Positions 7,734-15,033 of a stretch of 30,776 nucleotides of DNA are shown here, piece after piece. A model generated the notes under the pieces. That model was not told where the DNA came from. It saw nothing but the letters and a program-made list of their open reading frames with translations, and did not search any database. Made by a program: the position numbers and the translations under genes. Where the stretch lies: NCBI GenBank assembly GCA_910586975.1, contig CAJUKX010000034.1:1-30776 (forward strand), in the 5' to 3' direction. How positions within the stretch are numbered: position 1 is the stretch's first letter; every line of letters begins with the position of its first letter. The DNA is from an uncultured Muribaculaceae bacterium (lineage in GTDB: Bacteria > Bacteroidota > Bacteroidia > Bacteroidales > Muribaculaceae).

Positions 7734-9299
7734 TTATGAAACCGAGCTAATTTTCATTATGTCGGCCTCAAAAGTCTCCTTATTTATAGCTTTGGCCTTT
7801 ATTCGGTTGCGATAGGCATAAATAGTGTTGATGCTATAGTTGAGTACCTGGGCTATACGCGAACTGTCTTCTATGCCGAGTCGCATGAATGCCAATATGC
7901 GCAAATCTGTATTCAGCAATTCGCCTTCTTTCAATTGAATTTGCTCACATGGCAATAATAATGCGTTAACCTGATTGGGAAAATTAGGATATAGATGGAG
8001 GAACGCATTGTCGAAGACTTCATAAAACTCGCGGCTCTGCTCTTCTACAAATTTACCGGACTTTGTGAGCTTATATAAATCTTCTACCTTACCGGCCGAA
8101 ATTTTTCTGTTTGCTATTTTACAGAATTGATTCAGCTTATCCATATATATTGAACACAGGCTAAGGAATTGACTGATATAAACTTCTTTAGTTTTATTGG
8201 CCTTTTGAAGTTTATCCTGCAACTTTCTCATCTTGGTTATTTCCCTATGCAGTAGCACAAGTGTTGCCACCAGTGTAAGCATTATCAATACCAGTACGCA
8301 TACTATAGCGTAGATCGTGTATTCCTTATTCTCAATCTGTGCGGCTTTTGCCCTTTCTATTATAGGAAGCGACCTTGACGATTCGACCATGCGTATCGTT
8401 GCACCGCACTCTACGGCATTGGCCAAGGCGGCGGTAAGATAAGTATAGCTCCTGTTTACATCTTTTTTGGAATATAGGAAGCTGCCCAGTTCCTGTAACG
8501 CAGCTACTTCGCGGGTTGCTGAAGCTACGTCGGCTATTGCAGCCTGCGATATGTAGTAGATATAAGTATTCTCGTCATTACGCTCCAAAGCTATAGATGC
8601 AAGGTGATGGGCGGCTCGCGCTCTGTAATTGCTTATCATCGGTTCTGTTTCAAACACCTTTTCGAGCAAAACACGGGCTTTGCCTTTTTCGTTATTATAA
8701 AAATAATATTCACCTAAGTGATATTTATATTCCACTGAATCATCAGGCAAAAGCTCTATGAGCTTGCGCTGACATTCTATGGCTCTGTCGCCATATTTTA
8801 GCTTGGTTTTGTTGTCAACGCCTGATAGAGAATATATGTAGCTGAACATCTGACGCCCCGACTCATAATACAGAGAGAGGTGACTGTCAGATAATTGTGC
8901 CGATTCTATAGAATCAAATTCCATTACAGCCTCGCTGTGCGACCCACTAAGTGGCAGCAAAGCCAAATGTTTTAAAATGAACGGCACTTTTTCTTCAGAA
9001 GAGGCCAATTGCTTGCCATATTCCAGATAATGCAATGCCGAGTCATTATTGAATGCTGTATATTCCTCAGCAATTTTCAATATCAGTTTTGCTGAATTAT
9101 CTCCGGATTTAAGGCTTGCGGTCAAACTGTCAATTTTAAGTTGACGCTTGTTGATGAAATACATTCGGCGTTCGAGCATATCATCAAGCATCTGAAGCGA
9201 TGCTTTGGCTTCGGATTCTGAATATTCGAGTGTAGCCTTGGCCTGAAATGCTATTGAAAAAAGAACCGACAGGCTAACTAAATATTTTATGAATTTCAT
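7734..9299 (-). CDS. DUF6377-type membrane regulator with TPR region and LuxR-like HTH
   Basis: The 521-residue protein has a signal-like N-terminus (1-22), a helical repeat region resembling TPRs (about 60-320), one membrane segment (328-350) and a short coiled coil (352-372). A cytoplasmic part ends in a helix-turn-helix (about 463-505, with LRILAFMRLGIEDSSRIAQVL and an NTIYAYRNRI recognition helix). This is the layout of the Bacteroidota DUF6377 family, which is taken to sense in the periplasm and bind DNA in the cytoplasm; ligand and targets are unknown. The start overlaps the end of mutL by 26 bases, so the two are probably co-transcribed. Confidence 0.8.
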   Translation of the reverse strand: MKFIKYLVSLSVLFSIAFQAKATLEYSESEAKASLQMLDDMLERRMYFINKRQLKIDSLTASLKSGDNSAKLILKIAEEYTAFNNDSALHYLEYGKQLASSEEKVPFILKHLALLPLSGSHSEAVMEFDSIESAQLSDSHLSLYYESGRQMFSYIYSLSGVDNKTKLKYGDRAIECQRKLIELLPDDSVEYKYHLGEYYFYNNEKGKARVLLEKVFETEPMISNYRARAAHHLASIALERNDENTYIYYISQAAIADVASATREVAALQELGSFLYSKKDVNRSYTYLTAALANAVECGATIRMVESSRSLPIIERAKAAQIENKEYTIYAIVCVLVLIMLTLVATLVLLHREITKMRKLQDKLQKANKTKEVYISQFLSLCSIYMDKLNQFCKIANRKISAGKVEDLYKLTKSGKFVEEQSREFYEVFDNAFLHLYPNFPNQVNALLLPCEQIQLKEGELLNTDLRILAFMRLGIEDSSRIAQVLNYSINTIYAYRNRIKAKAINKETFEADIMKISSVS

Positions 9300-11211
9300 G
9301 CAGAGAGAGAAGATGAGTTATTTTAAGACCATCAGGGGTGTAAGCATATTCGGGGTAAGCGACAAGGTTATTTACCAGTTCTGCGGCTTCATCGTCGCTT
9401 AATGATTGAGATGGAGTTATTGCCGCAGACCGAGCCAGAGCCAGAGCTGCAGGGCGAAGCAGGGCAGTTTCGGGTAGTTCGCCGGTTTCCTCGATGTCTG
9501 ATATTATCCGGTTGAGTGTTTCAATCGGATTTATATTGCCGGGGAGTGATGGCACAGCGTTAACTGACCATACATTATCGCCAAGGAATGACACATCATA
9601 TCCCAGTCTGTTAGTCATGGTTATAATGGACGACAGGATGCTGCTGCGCGAAGGCGATAAGGTAAGACTTTCGGGAAATATCAACCGTTGAGACTGAAGT
9701 GGAGCTCGGCTCAATCTTTTTATAAAATCTTCGTAAAGTACTTTGATATGGGCACGATGACGGTTGATTATCATAATTCCCTCGCGAGTAGATACGATAA
9801 GATAACGGTTGTCAACACTCAGCAAACCGTTTGAAACATCCGATACAGAAAATAAGCCTGATTCCTTTTCTACAATCTTTGGTTCATCGTTTATTGTTAT
9901 GGAGTTTGGCAAATTATCTGCCTGAAAGTCCTGCGAATTTATGGCTTCATCTCGTTTGTTTGCGAAAGACTCGTATAGCTTTTGCCAGTCGCGCGGAACT
10001 CCTGCAGATGGCCGGCTGCCATTACCATCAATACGTGAGTTGAGGCGTGACGATTCTACCTTAATGCGCTCCACCGGTTCGGGGTCGTTTTCCTTTAAAT
10101 CAAAGGGATTGTAATCGGGATCGGTCTGGATGCCGGGCATAATGGTATTATTGTCGGGGAGGAATACCGGCAGGTCAGGTATGGCATCTGTCGAATCAAA
10201 ATCTATGGCACCTGCTGCGTTTACCTTGCCGAGCGCCTGCTTTATCGCCGCTGTGAGAATCTGCCAGATTGGCTGCTCATTTTCAAATTTAATTTCATGC
10301 TTCTGCGGATGAATATTAACATCAATAGTCGACGGTTCCACCTCAAAGTTGATGAAATAGCTGGGCTGAACGTCCGACGAAATTAAATCAGCGTAACAGC
10401 TCATTACAGCCTTATGGAAGTAAGGGTGACGCATATTGCGCCCGTTGACAAAGAAAAACTGCTGATATCCGCGACGTTTGGCGTGATGAGGCAGTCCAAC
10501 AAATCCGGAAATCTTCACTATGGAAGTCTCTGTGCCTACAGGGATAATCTGCGAACCCATAGACTTGCCAAACAAGCCGTTGATGCGTTGTTTGAGCGAT
10601 CCATGAAGCAGCTGATGCAGAGTTACATCGTTGTGAATGATTGTGAAATCAACGTCTGTGTTAACCAACGCAAGTCGTTCAAATTCGCGTAAAATCTGAG
10701 ATAATTCAACAGAGTCTTTCCTTAGATATTTGCGTCGGGCCGGCATGTGAAAAAAAATATTTTTCACCATTATATTAGTGCCGGGAACGCACGTGGCCGG
10801 TTCTGACCCTTCAAACTTTGACTCTGAAATCTTGAGTTTACAGCCTATTGCTTCACCCTTTTGCATAGTACGCATCTCTACCTGAGCCACGGCTGCGATT
10901 GAGGGTAGAGCCTCGCCTCTGAACCCCATGGTGTGCAGGGAGTAGAGGTCGTCGGCTGTATCAATCTTGGATGTTGCATGTCTTTCAAATGCCATACGCG
11001 CATCGGTAGGTGACATTCCGCGCCCGTTATCCACTACCTGGATAAGGGTGCGCCCTGCGTCCTTCAGTATGATCTGTATTGAAGTGGCACCCGCATCAAT
11101 AGAATTTTCAACCAATTCTTTAATCACTGAAGCCGGGCGCTGGATAACCTCGCCGGCTGCTATCTGATTGGCTACCGAATCGGGCAGGAGTTTTATGATG
11201 TCACTATTCAT
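9274..11211 (-). CDS. mutL: DNA mismatch repair protein MutL
   Basis: The protein has 645 residues. The N-terminal GHKL ATPase motifs are clear: Glu35-Asn36 (ELVENSIDAGA), DNGRGM (61-66) and MGFRGEAL (95-102). A variable linker (about 335-455) leads to the C-terminal dimerisation domain. MutL couples mismatch recognition by MutS to strand incision. At the place where endonuclease-type MutL proteins have DQHA(x)2E(x)4E, this protein reads NRHRAHIKVLYE (483-494), which keeps the His and the final Glu but loses the Asp and the first Glu. Its nicking ability is therefore in doubt. The start codon lies only 16 bases past the T run of the prs terminator, and no clear promoter is seen, so readthrough may drive it. 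Confidence 0.97.
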   Translation of the reverse strand: MNSDIIKLLPDSVANQIAAGEVIQRPASVIKELVENSIDAGATSIQIILKDAGRTLIQVVDNGRGMSPTDARMAFERHATSKIDTADDLYSLHTMGFRGEALPSIAAVAQVEMRTMQKGEAIGCKLKISESKFEGSEPATCVPGTNIMVKNIFFHMPARRKYLRKDSVELSQILREFERLALVNTDVDFTIIHNDVTLHQLLHGSLKQRINGLFGKSMGSQIIPVGTETSIVKISGFVGLPHHAKRRGYQQFFFVNGRNMRHPYFHKAVMSCYADLISSDVQPSYFINFEVEPSTIDVNIHPQKHEIKFENEQPIWQILTAAIKQALGKVNAAGAIDFDSTDAIPDLPVFLPDNNTIMPGIQTDPDYNPFDLKENDPEPVERIKVESSRLNSRIDGNGSRPSAGVPRDWQKLYESFANKRDEAINSQDFQADNLPNSITINDEPKIVEKESGLFSVSDVSNGLLSVDNRYLIVSTREGIMIINRHRAHIKVLYEDFIKRLSRAPLQSQRLIFPESLTLSPSRSSILSSIITMTNRLGYDVSFLGDNVWSVNAVPSLPGNINPIETLNRIISDIEETGELPETALLRPAALALARSAAITPSQSLSDDEAAELVNNLVAYPEYAYTPDGLKITHLLSLHEIHKIFS

Positions 11212-11227
11212 TTCGCGTTTTGGCCTG

Positions 11228-11278
11228 AAAAAAAGTTCAACCGCGAGCCGCCGGATTCATGGCATGCCGCGGTTGAAC
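11228..11278 (-). terminator. Terminator after prs
   Basis: On the minus strand an 11-pair perfect stem GTTCAACCGCG/CGCGGTTGAAC (11268-11278 with 11235-11245) encloses a 22-base GC-rich loop and is followed at once by seven T residues. It closes the patatin-amylase-prs operon. Confidence 0.88.
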
Positions 11279-11296
11279 AATTATTTTACATGCAGA

Positions 11297-12241
11297 TTAT
11301 TTGAACAAGTATTGAGAAGATATTGATTCGTGGTTGTGAACACGGCGTATTGTATCGGCAAACAGACGAGCTACGCTAAGTACGGTCACCTTCTTTGACG
11401 GGCCTGTGTAGGGGATTGAATTGGTAAAAATCATTTCTACCAAAGATGAATTGTCCACGTTCTCAGAAGCCGGATCACTCATGATGGCGTGCGATGCGAG
11501 TGCACGTACACTCTTTGCCCCTTTAGACATCATCAGGTCGGCAGCCTTGGTTATGGTACCTGCTGTATCGACCATGTCGTCAACGAGTATTACATTTTTA
11601 CCTTCTACATCACCGATAACAGTCATGGTAGCCACTACATTGGCTTTGGCACGCTGCTTGTGGCACAAAACCAGAGGAACTTCGAGGTACTTGGCGTAAG
11701 AGTTAGCTCTTTTTGCACCGCCAACATCGGGAGACGCAATCACAAGGTCCTCAAGCTTCAGGCTTTGGATGTAAGGAATGAAAACCGATGAGGCATAGAG
11801 GTGGTCAACCGGTACATTGAAGAAACCTTGAATCTGATCGGCATGGAGATCCATGGTGATAACACGGTCAACACCGGCGGCCATGAGCAGGTCTGATACG
11901 AGTTTGGCAGCGATAGAAACACGAGGTTTGTCTTTACGATCCTGACGTGCCCATCCGAAATAAGGGATTACTGCGATAGTCGACTTGGCTGATGCACGTT
12001 TGGCAGCATCAATCATGAGCAGGAGCTCCATAAGATTGTCGCAGTTGGGGAACGTTGACTGCACGAGGTAAACTTCGCAACCGCGCACAGATTCTTCAAA
12101 AGAGACTTCAAACTCGCCATCGGCAAAGTGTTGGATGTTCATCTTGCCGAGTTCGACGCCAAGGTCTTTACAAATTTCTTCGGCCATGTAGCGAGACTTT
12201 GTACCGGAGAAGATTTTGAAAGGGGGAAGTGAAGAGTTCAT
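11297..12241 (-). CDS. prs: Ribose-phosphate pyrophosphokinase (PRPP synthetase)
   Basis: The 314-residue protein has the standard length of class I PRPP synthetases. It transfers pyrophosphate from ATP to ribose 5-phosphate to make PRPP for purine, pyrimidine, histidine, tryptophan and NAD synthesis in the cytoplasm. Visible signatures are the FADGE segment (39-43), the FGWARQDRK ATP flap (95-103), DLHADQIQGFF (131-141) and the ribose-phosphate loop VDDMVDTAGT (220-229). It is the last gene of a three-gene operon, 25 bases after the GH13 amylase and just before a strong terminator. Confidence 0.98.
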   Translation of the reverse strand: MNSSLPPFKIFSGTKSRYMAEEICKDLGVELGKMNIQHFADGEFEVSFEESVRGCEVYLVQSTFPNCDNLMELLLMIDAAKRASAKSTIAVIPYFGWARQDRKDKPRVSIAAKLVSDLLMAAGVDRVITMDLHADQIQGFFNVPVDHLYASSVFIPYIQSLKLEDLVIASPDVGGAKRANSYAKYLEVPLVLCHKQRAKANVVATMTVIGDVEGKNVILVDDMVDTAGTITKAADLMMSKGAKSVRALASHAIMSDPASENVDNSSLVEMIFTNSIPYTGPSKKVTVLSVARLFADTIRRVHNHESISSQYLFK

Positions 12242-12266
12242 ATATATAATATATAAAGTATAAGGT

Positions 12267-14003
12267 CTATTTATTGACTACCTGCATCTTAGGCAATTCT
12301 TTCAGTTCTTTTGCAGATATTTTCCAAATTACGGCTCCATGAGCGGGAACTGCCGAGGCAAAGGTTACTGTGTCGCTGAGTGTTTTCACTGATTCTTCGC
12401 CTGACAAGAGTTCCTTGGCAACTGCAAAGCCGCGTTTTATACCAAAGTATTCAAAGGCATGCGAAGGTATGTTAACCTCGAGATGTGCCTCTTCAGAACT
12501 GAAATTGACAATAATCATGAGCAATTCATCATCGTGAAAACGCATGAAGGCGTAATGCCTGTGGGGATTGAATCGAGGATTCTCATAATTGACATACATC
12601 AGATCGAAGAACTTACCCATACTTATGGCTTTCTCTGAATTACACAAGTTCATTATCCGTATGTATGTATCGCGCAGCTTGGTCTCGCTTTCTGTAAGCG
12701 CTCCGTTGCATCGGCCTTTGTTGAGCCAACGGCGCAGGGTGGGGACGCTCCAATAGTCGAATATGGTGGTGCGTCCATCGTAGCCACTGTAACCCTCAGA
12801 TTCTTCGGCAGCTTCGCCAAGCTCCTGGCCTGCGTAGAGCATGAATGGTCCGGTAGAGATCATAGCGCTCACCACCAGCGAAGGAATGACACGCCAGGGA
12901 TCTCCAGCATACTGCTTGGAGGCAAAGCGCTGTTCGTCATGATTCTCAAGGAAATTAAGCATCTTGTCGCCAATGCCATCTACAGTCTGCCAACAATTGG
13001 TTATTGTTGCAGCTGAATGATTGGCTGTCTCCACAGCGCGCAGAGTGTCATAAAGATTTACTTTGTCATACAGGTAATCAAATCCGGCTGTATATATGAA
13101 GCGTCGGTAAATACCTATATCATAAAGTTCTGCAATAAATATAATATCAGGATTAACTTCTTTTACCTGAGGTATGGCCCAATGCCAGAACTCAACCGGA
13201 ACCATGTGTACCATGTCGCAGCGGAACCCGTCGATACCCTTTGATGCCCAGAATCTGAGAATATGTAGCATCTTGTACCATGTAGAAGGTATGGGGTCAT
13301 AGTGATTGGAACCATCGCCGTAATCATGGCCGTAATTAAGTTTTACGGTGTCATACCAATTGTATTTTCCGGGGAAGGCTGTAAAGCAATCATCACCTGA
13401 TGCTCTCGCAGGAAATTCAACGTATGCATCTTCCCCTGTGCCTAAATCAACCTCGTGGGGCTGGAATTGCTGACGGGTAATATAATAGAAATTATTATCC
13501 CGTGCAAAGAACATATCTTTATTATCACCGTTTCCGAGGTCCTCTATACCGGCAGGGTGTGCATCTGAGTGATACTCGCGGCCCACGTGGTTCGGCACAA
13601 AGTCGATTATGACTTTCAGACCGGCCTTGTGTGTGCGGTTTACGAGATGTTCAAACTCAGCCATGCGGTTTTTCACATCAAAGGCAAGATCGGGGTCAAT
13701 GTCATAATAATCGGTGATAGCGTACGGGCTTCCGGCCTTACCCTTGATTATGTGAGGATTGTGGCGAGGAATACCATACATTGTATAATCGGAGGTATGG
13801 GCATGCTCAATCACACCTGTATACCATACGTGTGTAACGCCCATTTCTCGCAGATTTTTGAGAATCGTAGGATTAATATCTCTTAATTTTCCACAGCCGT
13901 TCTGCTCAATGCTGCCATTGGGCACCGGACCGGGATTATAATTGGTGAAGAGGCGGGGCAAAAGCTGGTATATAACCGGTTTGAGCGCGTCGTTCTTTTC
14001 CAT
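12267..14003 (-). CDS. GH13 family alpha-amylase-like glycosidase, cytoplasmic
   Basis: This 578-residue (beta/alpha)8 barrel enzyme shows the four GH13 regions. They are DFVPNH (134-139), GFRCDMVH with nucleophile Asp263, AELYD with acid/base Glu292, and ENHDEQR with the transition-state Asp356. A C-terminal beta domain (about 475-565) follows. There is no signal peptide, so it should act on internal alpha-glucans or maltooligosaccharides rather than on food starch outside the cell; exact specificity is not readable. It sits between the patatin and prs genes with gaps of 25 bases on each side, so the three are likely one transcript. Confidence 0.92.
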   Translation of the reverse strand: MEKNDALKPVIYQLLPRLFTNYNPGPVPNGSIEQNGCGKLRDINPTILKNLREMGVTHVWYTGVIEHAHTSDYTMYGIPRHNPHIIKGKAGSPYAITDYYDIDPDLAFDVKNRMAEFEHLVNRTHKAGLKVIIDFVPNHVGREYHSDAHPAGIEDLGNGDNKDMFFARDNNFYYITRQQFQPHEVDLGTGEDAYVEFPARASGDDCFTAFPGKYNWYDTVKLNYGHDYGDGSNHYDPIPSTWYKMLHILRFWASKGIDGFRCDMVHMVPVEFWHWAIPQVKEVNPDIIFIAELYDIGIYRRFIYTAGFDYLYDKVNLYDTLRAVETANHSAATITNCWQTVDGIGDKMLNFLENHDEQRFASKQYAGDPWRVIPSLVVSAMISTGPFMLYAGQELGEAAEESEGYSGYDGRTTIFDYWSVPTLRRWLNKGRCNGALTESETKLRDTYIRIMNLCNSEKAISMGKFFDLMYVNYENPRFNPHRHYAFMRFHDDELLMIIVNFSSEEAHLEVNIPSHAFEYFGIKRGFAVAKELLSGEESVKTLSDTVTFASAVPAHGAVIWKISAKELKELPKMQVVNK

Positions 14004-14028
14004 AACTTCTGAGATTGCGATAATGAAT

Positions 14029-14850
14029 TTATTTATTTAGCCGAAGAGGAGCTTTCCATAATCCGGCGTCACGAAGTGCTTTGCGTGTATGGAGGTAACC
14101 ACTCATGTACACATTATTTATATAGCGCAGGTCGAAGGGAGCATAGTGTGCTATTTCTGTAGTAGAAATATTTAAATCACACAACTCCATATCGTTGCGC
14201 TGATTGGCTTTAGCCATGAGGTTGTAAGTGCGCATGGCTATTGACCAGAAAGAGTCGTTCTTTTTCTTGCTGCGCAGCGGGCTAACATTTATACCGATCA
14301 GATAGTCGCATTTGTCGCGGATAATCCAAGCCGGATGATTGCGCAAAACGCCACCATCCACATACTCTGTGCCGTTTATAGTTACGGGCGGGAATGTAAT
14401 GGGGATGGAGCATGATGCCATTACGCGTTCGGCTATGGAGCCGGTATGAAACTCAGCGGGAACACCGTTTGTAAAGTCTGTCACTCCAAGATATACCGGA
14501 ATGGGCAAATCTTCAAGTTTTTTGTAATTTCCAAGATTCTTCAGAATAAACTTCTTAAACGGAGCCATTGAAAAAAAACCGCCGTTATGAGGACGGAAAT
14601 TCACCAATTTGGAGAAACTCTCCTGAGAAAAAAGGTCAAGAAAATTCTTTGGGCTGATACCGGCAGCATATAACACGGCAACTATACTTCCGGCGCTCAC
14701 TCCCGCAAGTATGTCGGGGCGATGGCCTGCTTCTTCTATCGCGGCCAAAGCTCCGGCATGGGCAAACCCACGGGCGCCACCACCGGTAAGAGCGATGCCA
14801 AGGCGTAAGCCTGCATCTTCTGATTTTGTTATTTGCTCATTCGGCTCCAT
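14029..14850 (-). CDS. Patatin-like phospholipase
   Basis: Started at the ATG at 14850, the protein has 273 residues. It has the patatin oxyanion loop GGGARG (23-28), the nucleophile elbow GVSAGS with Ser52, and the catalytic Asp164 in VDGGVLRN, making the Ser-Asp dyad of the family. It resembles the single-domain RssA/NTE-type group and should cleave acyl chains from phospholipids or lysophospholipids. No signal peptide is seen. An ATG at 14877 would add nine residues, but the -7 box TACCTTTG lies inside that extension, so the shorter form is chosen. It is the first gene of the operon with the GH13 amylase and prs. Confidence 0.9.
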   Translation of the reverse strand: MEPNEQITKSEDAGLRLGIALTGGGARGFAHAGALAAIEEAGHRPDILAGVSAGSIVAVLYAAGISPKNFLDLFSQESFSKLVNFRPHNGGFFSMAPFKKFILKNLGNYKKLEDLPIPVYLGVTDFTNGVPAEFHTGSIAERVMASCSIPITFPPVTINGTEYVDGGVLRNHPAWIIRDKCDYLIGINVSPLRSKKKNDSFWSIAMRTYNLMAKANQRNDMELCDLNISTTEIAHYAPFDLRYINNVYMSGYLHTRKALRDAGLWKAPLRLNK

Positions 14851-14866
14851 TGCTTTTTTATATCTG

Positions 14867-14898
14867 CAAAGGTACATAAAAATGTGTGTTTTTCCAAA
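14867..14898 (-). promoter_or_regulatory. Promoter of the patatin-GH13-prs operon
   Basis: TTTG (14895-14898), 20 bases, then TACCTTTG (14867-14874) on the minus strand match the Bacteroidota consensus at every fixed position. The predicted start is near 14860, about ten bases before the ATG at 14850. Confidence 0.82.
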
Positions 14899-14945
14899 GT
14901 TTTTTATCTTTGAAATCCTCGCTGAGCAACTTTTTTATTGATTGC

Positions 14946-14976
14946 ATTGTATTTACGTCTGAATTTCGTAACTTTG
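14946..14976 (+). promoter_or_regulatory. Promoter of valS
   Basis: ATTG (14946-14949), 19 bases, then TAACTTTG (14969-14976) on the plus strand. The -7 box is perfect and the -33 element has TTG. The predicted start near 14983 leaves a leader of about 50 bases. It is divergent from the patatin promoter. Confidence 0.75.
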
Positions 14977-15033
14977 CATGAATTTACACATATTAGTATA
15001 ACATAGACCAATCCATTAGCGTCAAAATAAAAG

